A DNA stretch of 5,281 nucleotides, from positions 1 through 5,281 of the forward strand of contig DASTSO010000162.1 in assembly GCA_035760645.1 (NCBI GenBank), given 5' to 3'. Each line of letters starts with the position of its first letter. The stretch's first letter is position 1. This stretch comes from DASSTY01 sp035760645. Its GTDB lineage: Bacteria; Gemmatimonadota; Gemmatimonadetes; Gemmatimonadales; GWC2-71-9. The notes under the pieces are model-generated. The model did not search any database. It had not been told where the DNA came from and saw only the letters and a list, made by a program, of their open reading frames with translations. The translations under genes were made by a program, and so were the position numbers. Positions 1 through 5,211 of this stretch are shown here, piece after piece.

Positions 1-117
1 GCCCAGACGGTGGTGGAGCAGGAGCGGCCGGTCACCGCCTTCACGATCCGGGCGCAGTTCGAGAAGGCCGACTCGGCCTACATCCGGACCGTCCCCTTCA
101 GCCAGTCGGTGAGGTAG
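1..117 (+). CDS. pilN: PilN, type IV pilus inner-membrane assembly protein (3' end only)
   Basis: Frame 1 is open from the first base to a TAG stop at 115-117 and encodes the last 38 residues of a protein whose start lies outside the window. The visible tail has alternating hydrophobic and charged residues (TAFTIRAQFEKADSA), as expected for the last strands and helix of the ferredoxin-like periplasmic domain of PilN. In the family, PilN is a bitopic inner-membrane protein that binds PilM in the cytoplasm through its N-terminus and pairs with PilO in the periplasm. The identification rests mainly on position, 2 nt before pilO in the conserved pilMNOPQ order, because the tail alone is weakly diagnostic. 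The GGTGAGG at its end probably serves as ribosome binding site for pilO. Confidence 0.75.
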   Translation, partial: AQTVVEQERPVTAFTIRAQFEKADSAYIRTVPFSQSVR

Positions 118-119
118 CG

Positions 120-761
120 ATGGCCCTGTCCGACGATCCGAAGACGACGCCGCTCCTCCTGATCCTGCTCGCGGGCATGGTGGGCTACATCGGCTACACC
201 GGGGCGCTGCTCGACAATGTCGGGATGAACGGCCTGCAGGCGCAGACCGCGCGGGTCGAGGCGGTGCGCGACACGATCGCGCGGCTCGAGGCGCAGACCG
301 ACAGCGCCAAGCAGGAGCTCGCCCGCGGCACGGCGGAGGACCTGCGCAAGCGCATCGAGCAGGACCGGCAGAGCCTTCTGCTCCTGCGGCAGCTCGTCCC
401 CGAGCGCAGCGAGGTGCCCAACCTCCTCGACGACATCTCCACCCGCGCCAAGATCCGGGGCCTCAACCTCGCCCAGGTCGTGCCGCAGGCGGTAGAGGCG
501 GGGCCGGCGCCCTTCAACACCGACCGCTACCAGATGCAGGTCATCGGCCGCTACGACCAGGTGGGGCAGTTCCTCGCCGACATCGCCTCGCTCAAGCGGG
601 TCATCGTGCCGAGCGACGTGAGCATCGGCGTCGCCAACAACGCCGCCGCGAAGGCGCTGGGCGACACGAGCGGCGCGCTCCTCGAGGTGAAGTTCCAGGT
701 CCGCACCTACGTGAAGTCCGCCGCGCAGGCGGCAGAAGAGGAGGACGGCAGTGGCACCTGA
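120..761 (+). CDS. pilO: PilO, type IV pilus inner-membrane alignment protein
   Basis: This 213-residue protein has the PilO layout. A short cytoplasmic N-terminus is followed by one membrane segment at about residues 11-28 (PLLLILLAGMVGYIGYTG) and a coiled-coil region at about 38-92. A C-terminal ferredoxin-like periplasmic domain at about 95-198 includes the family-typical stretch LVPERSEVPNLLDDIS and a later GRYDQVGQFLADIASL helix. In the known system PilO heterodimerises with PilN, contacts PilP and helps align the inner-membrane motor with the PilQ secretin. The ATG at 120 lies 2 nt after the pilN stop with a GGTGAGG just upstream, so coupled translation is likely. The length matches the family (about 200 residues). 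The acidic tail AAEEEDGSGT is probably disordered and overlaps the pilP start in another frame. Nothing appears missing. Confidence 0.92.
   Translation: MALSDDPKTTPLLLILLAGMVGYIGYTGALLDNVGMNGLQAQTARVEAVRDTIARLEAQTDSAKQELARGTAEDLRKRIEQDRQSLLLLRQLVPERSEVPNLLDDISTRAKIRGLNLAQVVPQAVEAGPAPFNTDRYQMQVIGRYDQVGQFLADIASLKRVIVPSDVSIGVANNAAAKALGDTSGALLEVKFQVRTYVKSAAQAAEEEDGSGT
739..744 (+). promoter_or_regulatory. Shine-Dalgarno AGGAGG that fixes the GTG start of pilP
   Basis: A perfect AGGAGG lies 6 nt upstream of the GTG at 751, inside the last codons of pilO. No ATG in this frame sits suitably close, so this site supports the GTG start and the 11-nt overlap with pilO. The chosen start also gives a complete lipoprotein signal peptide. 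Confidence 0.75.
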
Positions 762-1326
762 TCGCTTCCTCGCGCGCGCCGGCGTCCGCCTCGGCCTCGT
801 GCTGGCGCTCGCGGCGGCCGGCGCCCTCGGCGCCTGCGGCTCGAAGGCCGACGAGGCCGCCGACGAGCAGGTGGACCTCGCGGCGGTCCGCGCGCGCAAT
901 GACAGCATCCGCAAGGCGCGCGCGGGCGCGACGGCGGCCGCGACGAGGGGTGCCGCCGACAGCGCCGTCGCCGATTCCCTCGGCCAGCCGCGCCAGCCCG
1001 ACGTCGTGCGCGAGACCTTCTCCTACGGCGGCGGCGCGCGCGATCCGTTCGCGTCGCTGCTGAAGGAGAAGAGCACCGGCCCCGAGTTCGTGGACCTCCA
1101 GCTCGTGGGCGTCTACGAGAACCTCGCCGACCCGGCGCAGAGCGTCGCGGTGGTGCGCGAGAAGAGCGCCGACAAGCGACACAAGCTCCGCACCGGCGAC
1201 CGGCTCGGCCGCCTGCGGGTCGCCGCGATCCGTTCGAAGGACGTCGTGTTCACCGTGCAGGACTTCGGCTACGAGCGGCAGGAAACGCTCTCGCTCCGCA
1301 AGCCCCAGGAGGACGATACGCCATGA
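751..1326 (+). CDS. pilP: PilP, type IV pilus assembly lipoprotein
   Basis: This is a 191-residue protein starting with GTG. Residues 1-29 form a lipoprotein signal: basic N-terminus, hydrophobic stretch GLVLALAAAGA and lipobox LGAC with the acceptor cysteine at residue 29. Residues 30-90 are a low-complexity Ala/Asp/Ser/Arg linker, probably disordered. The PilP-type beta domain follows, with the hallmark RDPF at 97-100, then DLQLVGVY (115-122) and LRTGDRLGRLRV (146-157). In the family, PilP binds the PilN/PilO dimer through its linker and the N0 domain of PilQ through its folded domain, bridging the two membranes. The gene overlaps pilO by 11 nt and pilQ by 4 nt (ATGA), consistent with translational coupling. 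Aspartate at position +2 after the cysteine is absent (Gly-Ser follows), so by the enterobacterial rule no inner-membrane retention signal is visible, though that rule may not hold here. Confidence 0.92.
   Translation: MAPDRFLARAGVRLGLVLALAAAGALGACGSKADEAADEQVDLAAVRARNDSIRKARAGATAAATRGAADSAVADSLGQPRQPDVVRETFSYGGGARDPFASLLKEKSTGPEFVDLQLVGVYENLADPAQSVAVVREKSADKRHKLRTGDRLGRLRVAAIRSKDVVFTVQDFGYERQETLSLRKPQEDDTP
1307..1312 (+). promoter_or_regulatory. Shine-Dalgarno AGGAGG for pilQ
   Basis: AGGAGG lies inside the end of pilP, 10 nt before the ATG at 1323. A second in-frame ATG at 1335 would be 22 nt away, too far for this site. The 1323 start, overlapping the pilP stop as ATGA, is therefore preferred. 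Confidence 0.65.
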
Positions 1327-3128
1327 AGGGCCCCATGAAGGGACTGTCTCGCAGGCTCCTGGCCGCCGCCGCGCTCGGCCTCGTCGTCCCCGCGGCCGCC
1401 CAGGCGGCCGGCCCGGCCGGCGGCCGCGCGCCGAATGCCGAGGTCACGGGCGTGAGCGTGCTGCCCACCGCGGGCCGCGCGGAGGTGGTGATCGCCGTCC
1501 GCGGCAGCGTCGAGGTGAAGGACTTCACGCTCCGCGGCCCCGAGCGCCTGGTGCTCGACATCAGCGGCGCCCGCCTCAGCGCGCCCGCCGTGCGCTACGA
1601 CGGCGTAAGCCGCGCCGGCGTGAGCAACGTGCGCTACAACCAGTTCAGCGCCGAGGTGGTGCGCGTCGTGCTCGAGCTCGACGCCGCCCGGCCCTACAAG
1701 GTGGAGCGCTCGGCGGACGCCGTGCGCATCGTCCTCGAGGGCGCGGGCGACTTCGCCGCCTGGAGCTCGGGCGAGGCGCGCGGCGGCGATGCGACCGACC
1801 AGGGCGAGCTCGCCGCGGTGACGCCCGTGCGCCCGGCCGCGACCGCCTACGCGCCGGCCTACGCCGCGCCGGCCGTCGAGCCGCGGATCACCGTCACCTG
1901 GGACAACGCGAGCATCGCCGACGTCGTGGCGGGCTTCGCCGCCTTCAGCGGTCGCACCATCATCCTCGGCAAGGACGTGAAGGGCAACGTCACGGCCGAG
2001 ATCAAGAACCAGCCGTGGCCGCAGGCGTTCGCCGCCATCCTCGCCACCCAGGGCCTCACCGCCCAGGAGATGCCGGGCGGGATCATCCGGGTGGACGCCC
2101 CCTCGACGCTCGCGGCGCTCGACTCGCTCGAGCCGCTCGAGACCCGGGTGGTGCGCATCAACTACAAGCAGGCCGGGACGCTCTCGAACAGCGTCGCGAG
2201 CGTGCTCACCAAGGGCCGCGGGCGGGTCGTGGCCGACACCAGCTCGAACGCGCTCATCATCACGGACACCCGGAGCCGGATCGAGACCGTCGCCGACTTC
2301 GTGCGCGGCCTCGACGTGCGCACGCCGCAGGTCTCGATCCAGTCGAAGATCATCTTCGTGGACCGGACCCGCATCGAGCAGCTCGGCGTCAAGTACGACC
2401 TCGGCTCGAGCTCGCAGTTCTTCAACAAGATCGTTCAGCGCACCGACCCGACCACGGGCAAGGCCTTCGACAAGAACACGCAGGTCGTGGACCTCGGCGG
2501 CAACCAGCTCTCCGCCATCTCCAACGCCGACGCGACGATCTCCGGCTCCGCCCTCGACCTGGTCTTCTCGACCGCGATCGGCGGCTTCAAGCTCACCAGC
2601 TTCCTCAGCGCGCTGGAGCGGGTGGACCTCTCCGACATCCAGGCCGAACCGACGATCTCGACGGTGGACAACCGCCAGGCCGACATCCTCGTCGGCGACG
2701 AGATCCCGGTCCGCGTCCTCGACGCGAGCAGCGCCGGCGGCGGCGCGAACGGCCCGCGCGCCACGGTGCAGTTCAAGCAGACCGGTATCCGGCTCACCGT
2801 CACGCCGCACGTGACGAACAACGGCCAGATCCTCATGGACCTCGCCACCGAGCGCTCCGCGGTCCGCGAGATCGCCGCCGGCGACCTCGGCTACACGATC
2901 CAGACGCAGAAGGCCTCGAACCAGCTCCTCGTCAACGACGGCGAGACGGCGGTCATCGGCGGCCTCACCGTCACCCAGGTCACGAAGAGCCGCCAGGGCA
3001 TCCCGCTCCTCTCGGGGCTGCCGATCGTCGGCAAGCTCTTCAGCTTCTCGAACGACCAGGAGAACCGCCGGGACCTCATCATCCTGGTGACGCCCCGGGT
3101 CATCGACGACGGCGTCAGCGCCCAGTAA
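1323..3128 (+). CDS. pilQ: PilQ, type IV pilus outer-membrane secretin
   Basis: This is a 601-residue secretin. Residues 1-28 form a signal peptide (SRRLLAAAALGLVVP core, probable cleavage after AQA). One AMIN domain spans about 39-140 and would bind peptidoglycan. An Ala/Pro-rich linker covers about 141-187. The N0 (STN-like) domain is at about 188-258, and the N1 domain at about 273-335 includes VADTSSNALIITD. The secretin pore domain spans about 340-596. Its landmarks are QAEPTISTVDNRQADILVGDEIPV, in two adjoining blocks from 440 to 463, TGIRLTVTPHV near 487-497 and the C-terminal signature IPLLSGLPIVGKLF at 560-573, closing with LIILVTPRVI. In the family, PilQ forms the multimeric gated channel through which the pilus exits, held in register by PilP. 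It is shorter than the roughly 700-residue Pseudomonas protein because only one AMIN domain is present. It is the last gene of the operon and is followed by hairpins. Confidence 0.97.
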   Translation: MKGPMKGLSRRLLAAAALGLVVPAAAQAAGPAGGRAPNAEVTGVSVLPTAGRAEVVIAVRGSVEVKDFTLRGPERLVLDISGARLSAPAVRYDGVSRAGVSNVRYNQFSAEVVRVVLELDAARPYKVERSADAVRIVLEGAGDFAAWSSGEARGGDATDQGELAAVTPVRPAATAYAPAYAAPAVEPRITVTWDNASIADVVAGFAAFSGRTIILGKDVKGNVTAEIKNQPWPQAFAAILATQGLTAQEMPGGIIRVDAPSTLAALDSLEPLETRVVRINYKQAGTLSNSVASVLTKGRGRVVADTSSNALIITDTRSRIETVADFVRGLDVRTPQVSIQSKIIFVDRTRIEQLGVKYDLGSSSQFFNKIVQRTDPTTGKAFDKNTQVVDLGGNQLSAISNADATISGSALDLVFSTAIGGFKLTSFLSALERVDLSDIQAEPTISTVDNRQADILVGDEIPVRVLDASSAGGGANGPRATVQFKQTGIRLTVTPHVTNNGQILMDLATERSAVREIAAGDLGYTIQTQKASNQLLVNDGETAVIGGLTVTQVTKSRQGIPLLSGLPIVGKLFSFSNDQENRRDLIILVTPRVIDDGVSAQ

Positions 3129-3142
3129 GGCGACGACATCAC

Positions 3143-3160
3143 GGAGGGGCGCTCCCCTCC
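3143..3160 (+). other. Small perfect GC hairpin after pilQ
   Basis: The sequence GGAGGGG, loop CGCT, CCCCTCC forms a perfect 7-bp stem with a tetraloop, beginning 14 nt after the pilQ stop. No T tract follows, so it is not a standard intrinsic terminator. It may stabilise the 3' end of the pil mRNA or act together with the second hairpin 12 nt downstream. Confidence 0.5.
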
Positions 3161-3172
3161 ACCGCTCCACGC

Positions 3173-3205
3173 AGGAGCCCGGCGCCGAGTCGGGCTCCTT
3201 GCGTT
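3173..3205 (+). terminator. Candidate terminator of the pil operon
   Basis: AGGAGCCCG (3173-3181) and CGGGCTCCT (3191-3199) form a perfect 9-bp stem around a 9-nt loop containing GGCGCC bases. The following TTGCGTT is only a weak T-rich tail, so this is a plausible but imperfect Rho-independent terminator. Its position 44 nt after the pilQ stop fits the end of the operon. The TAGGGGC repeat starts at its last T. Confidence 0.55.
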
Positions 3206-3235
3206 AGGGGCTAGGGGCTAGGGGCTAGGTGCTAG
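3205..3235 (+). repeat. Left arm of heptad inverted repeat (TAGGGGC x3 + variant)
   Basis: Three exact tandem TAGGGGC units occupy 3205-3225. A variant TAGGTGC follows at 3226-3232 and then a partial TAG. This arm is the complement, allowing G-T wobble, of the array at 3287-3317. Of 31 facing positions, 27 are Watson-Crick, 3 are G-T and one (3230/3292) is mismatched. It starts directly at the tail of the putative pil terminator. Confidence 0.85.
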
Positions 3236-3286
3236 TGATGCCGTGCCCATGGTAGTTTCCCCGCACCAGGCCCGGTCGACCGCGCC
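3236..3286 (+). other. 51-nt loop between the heptad arms, with an 18-bp near-palindrome
   Basis: This unique sequence separates the two arms. Its right end, 3269-3286, is an interrupted palindrome (GGC-C-CGGTCGACCG-C-GCC) in which 8 of 9 half-site pairs match. At its centre is a perfect 10-bp palindrome at 3273-3282. It could be an operator for a dimeric regulator or a small hairpin. I see no convincing -35/-10 pair and no credible coding sequence in the loop. Confidence 0.4.
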
Positions 3287-3319
3287 CTAGTCCCTAGCCC
3301 CTAGTCCCTAGCCCCTGCC
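3285..3319 (+). repeat. Right arm of heptad inverted repeat (CCCTAG T/C alternating)
   Basis: Four units alternate CCCTAGT, CCCTAGC, CCCTAGT, CCCTAGC, followed by a diverged CCCTGCC. It therefore has a 7-nt period and a 14-nt super-period. The array ends 2 nt before the aroC ATG and occupies the place where a ribosome binding site would be expected. Read on the minus strand it is a run of G3-G4 tracts separated by 2-4 nt. Confidence 0.85.
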
Positions 3320-3321
3320 CT

Positions 3322-4569
3322 ATGCACCTGACTTTCACCACCGCCGGCGAATCGCACGGCAAGGGCCTCGTCGCCATCGTCGAAGGGCTGCCCGCGGGGC
3401 TCCCCATCTCCGCCGAGGGGGTGGATCGCGAGCTCGTGCGGCGGATGCAGGGGTATGGCCGCGGCGCGCGCATGAAGATCGAGCGCGACCATGTCGAGCT
3501 GCTGTCAGGGGTGCGCGCGGGCGAGACGCTGGGCTCGCCGGTGGCGATGCTCGTCGCCAACCGCGACTGGGCCAACTGGGAGGACGTGATGACAGCCGAA
3601 GGCGCGCCGGGCGAGCTCCGGCGCCGCCGGGTGGTGCGTCCGCGCCCCGGGCACGCCGATCTCGCCGGCGTCCTGAAGTACGACCGTGCCGACGCGCGCG
3701 ACATCCTCGAGCGCGCGAGCGCCCGCGAGACCGCCGCGCGCGTGGCCGCCGGAACCCTCGCGCGCTGCCTGCTCGACGCCTTCGGGGTCGAGATCGGCAG
3801 CCACGTGATCTCCCTGGGCGGTGTGCGCGCCGCGCTGCCCGCCGCGCTCCCCGTCCCGCTCAACCCGAGCGCCGACCTGAGCGAGGTGCGCGTCCTCGAC
3901 CGTGCCTCCGAGGCGGAGATCATCCGCCGCATCGACGCCGCGAAGCAGGCGGGCGACACCCTGGGCGGCGAGGTGGAGGTCGTCGCGCGGGGGCTGCCGG
4001 TCGGGCTCGGCAGCCACGTGAGCTGGGACCGCAAGCTCGACGGCCGGCTCGCCGGGGCGCTGATGTCGATCCACGCGGTGAAGGGGGTGGAGATCGGGCT
4101 CGGGTTCGAGGCGGCGCGCCGCCCGGGCTCGCAGGTGCACGACCCCGTCGCGGCCGCGCCCGGCACCGAGCCGCCCGTGCCGGGGGAGCGCGGGGGCGGC
4201 TTCGTGCGCGCGACGAACAACGCCGGCGGGCTCGAGGGCGGGATCACGACCGGCGAGCCGCTCGTCGTGCGCGTGGCGATGAAGCCGATCGCCACGCTCA
4301 TGTCGCCGCTCGGCACCATCAACCTCGTCACCGGCGAGCCCGCGCAGGCGCAGAGCGAGCGCTCGGACGTGACGGCGGTCCCGGCCCTGGGCGTCATCGC
4401 CGAGGCGATGGTGGCGCTCGTCCTGGCCGACGCGATGCTCGAGAAGTTCGGCGGCGACTCGCTCGCCGAGATGCGCCGCAACTACGAGGGCTATCTCGCC
4501 GCCCTGGGCCAGGGCTGGCTCGACCGCCGCGCCGCGGCGGCCGCCGCGGAGGACGAGCCGGCACTTTGA
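3322..4569 (+). CDS. aroC: Chorismate synthase AroC
   Basis: This 415-residue enzyme catalyses the last shikimate-pathway step in the cytoplasm: EPSP to chorismate plus phosphate, needing reduced FMN. The family motifs are present. GESHG is at 9-13, RPGHADLAG at 108-116 with the catalytic-type His111, and RASARETAARVAAG at 131-144. NNAGGLEGGITTG is at 299-311, and ERSDVTAVPA at 346-355 carries the conserved Arg-Ser-Asp. The length is at the long end for the bacterial enzyme (about 350-400), and the extra residues are mainly the Ala/Glu-rich tail after 400. The ATG at 3322 is the only sensible start because the conserved T-A-GESHG begins seven residues in. No Shine-Dalgarno precedes it; the upstream bases belong to the CCCTAG repeat. 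The stop overlaps the start of aroK. It is probably transcribed separately from pilQ, given the hairpins between them. Confidence 0.97.
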   Translation: MHLTFTTAGESHGKGLVAIVEGLPAGLPISAEGVDRELVRRMQGYGRGARMKIERDHVELLSGVRAGETLGSPVAMLVANRDWANWEDVMTAEGAPGELRRRRVVRPRPGHADLAGVLKYDRADARDILERASARETAARVAAGTLARCLLDAFGVEIGSHVISLGGVRAALPAALPVPLNPSADLSEVRVLDRASEAEIIRRIDAAKQAGDTLGGEVEVVARGLPVGLGSHVSWDRKLDGRLAGALMSIHAVKGVEIGLGFEAARRPGSQVHDPVAAAPGTEPPVPGERGGGFVRATNNAGGLEGGITTGEPLVVRVAMKPIATLMSPLGTINLVTGEPAQAQSERSDVTAVPALGVIAEAMVALVLADAMLEKFGGDSLAEMRRNYEGYLAALGQGWLDRRAAAAAAEDEPAL

Positions 4570-5108
4570 GCGCACCATCGCGCCACTGTGTCCTCGTCGG
4601 CCTCCCGGGCTCCGGCAAATCCACGGTGGGTCCGCTGCTGGCAGCCCGCCTCGGGCTTCCGTTCCACGACGTGGACGCGATCCTCGCCGGGCGGGCGGGG
4701 AAGCCCGTCGGACGGATCTTCGGCGAGGACGGCGAGGCGCGCTTCCGCGCGCTCGAGCGCGCCCTCGTGCTCGAGCTGCTCGAGGCGCCGCCGGCCGTGC
4801 TCGCCCCGGGGGGCGGCTGGGCCGCCCAGCCCGGCGCGCTCGAGGAGGTGCGTGAGCGCGCCCTCCTCATTTATCTATGTGTCGCACCCGAGACCGCCGC
4901 GGCCCGCCTCGAGACCACCGGGGCCGCCGAGCGCCCGCTCCTGGCGGGCGCCGCACCGCTCGAGCGCCTGCGGAACCTGCTGGCGGCGCGCGAGGGTTAC
5001 TACCGGCGAGCGCACCTGACGGTGGCCGCCGACGGGGGGGATCCCGACCTCGTGGCGAGCCGGCTGGCGCGGGCGGCCCGGATCGCCGAATCCCAAGTCG
5101 CTGACTAA
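4566..5108 (+). CDS. aroK: Shikimate kinase AroK
   Basis: This 180-residue kinase phosphorylates shikimate with ATP to shikimate 3-phosphate, two steps before AroC. The Walker A motif GLPGSGKST is at 12-20, and the DVD at 35-37 supplies the Mg/shikimate aspartates. GRIFGEDGEARFRALE at 49-64 includes the shikimate-binding arginine (Arg59). PGGGW at 81-85 is the glycine-rich shikimate loop, ERPLL at 122-126 is the LID arginine region, and AREGYYRRA at 141-149 has the conserved Arg-x-x-Tyr-Tyr. The length is typical of the family (about 170-180). The start is TTG at 4566, overlapping the aroC stop as TTGA, with GGAGG 13 nt upstream. No ATG or GTG in frame lies between it and Walker A. Coupled translation with aroC is likely. 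The gene ends with tandem stops TAATAA and a terminator. Confidence 0.95.
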   Translation: MSAPSRHCVLVGLPGSGKSTVGPLLAARLGLPFHDVDAILAGRAGKPVGRIFGEDGEARFRALERALVLELLEAPPAVLAPGGGWAAQPGALEEVRERALLIYLCVAPETAAARLETTGAAERPLLAGAAPLERLRNLLAAREGYYRRAHLTVAADGGDPDLVASRLARAARIAESQVAD

Positions 5109-5109
5109 T

Positions 5110-5132
5110 AAGGACTTACGGTTTACGTCCTT
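5110..5132 (+). other. Hairpin directly after aroK stop
   Basis: AAGGAC (5110-5115) and GTCCTT (5127-5132) form a perfect 6-bp stem with an 11-nt loop, starting inside the second stop of the TAATAA pair. It lies just before the T-tract terminator and may be an accessory 3'-end structure. Confidence 0.45.
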
Positions 5133-5159
5133 GCCAACCGCGGACCGGCGGCGTTTTTT
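5133..5159 (+). terminator. Intrinsic terminator of aroC-aroK
   Basis: GCC-AA-CCG (5133-5140) pairs with CGG-C-GGC (5146-5152) around a 5-nt loop. A 4-bp CCGC/GCGG pairing is an alternative. A run of six T residues follows at 5154-5159. This GC stem plus T tract, 25 nt after the aroK stop and before the next gene, is the clearest intrinsic terminator in the window. Confidence 0.65.
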
Positions 5160-5174
5160 GTACCCTCGCCCCGG

Positions 5175-5205
5175 TTGACGGGGGCGTGACCCGCACATGC
5201 AGACT
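5175..5205 (+). promoter_or_regulatory. Possible sigma-70-type promoter for the gene at 5212
   Basis: TTGACG (5175-5180) matches the -35 consensus at 5 of 6 positions. The best -10 candidate is a poor CAGACT (5200-5205) after a 19-nt spacer. That placement would put the transcript start about at the ATG (5212), that is, a leaderless mRNA, which agrees with the lack of a clear Shine-Dalgarno. The -10 is weak, so this is tentative. Confidence 0.3.
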
Positions 5206-5211
5206 GGACGT

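Noticed and set aside
1335..1337. Second ATG of pilQ as the true start
   Set aside because: The first ATG (1323) has AGGAGG at a suitable distance and the usual 4-nt overlap with pilP. Both give a working signal peptide, so the first is kept.
1269..3170. Long minus-strand open frame of over 600 codons opposite pilQ
   Set aside because: It mirrors pilQ codon by codon, has a low-complexity Arg/Ala/Asp/Val composition and no recognisable domain. Long antisense frames are expected in very GC-rich coding DNA. PilQ on the plus strand is unambiguous.
2015..3214. Plus-strand open frame of about 400 codons overlapping pilQ in another frame
   Set aside because: Its product is Arg/Pro/His-rich low complexity, typical of a shifted frame of GC-rich DNA, and it lies inside a well supported secretin gene.
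3253..3258. TAGTTT as a -10 box for aroC
   Set aside because: It matches the consensus at only 3 of 6 positions, has no acceptable -35 at 16-18 nt upstream, and would fall within the hairpin loop far from the start codon.
3249..3290. Thirteen-codon frame upstream of aroC (MVVSPHQARSTAP) as a leader peptide
   Set aside because: It has no Shine-Dalgarno and no run of aromatic or other regulatory codons, and it ends simply at the first TAG of the repeat. Chance is the better explanation.
3205..3319. CRISPR array or insertion sequence in the spacer
   Set aside because: The units are 7 nt with no spacers, there is no transposase gene, and I see no target-site duplication at the edges.
3505..4578. 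Minus-strand open frame opposite aroC
   Set aside because: It is a His/Arg/Ala-rich shadow of the chorismate synthase gene, with no motif and no ribosome binding site of note.
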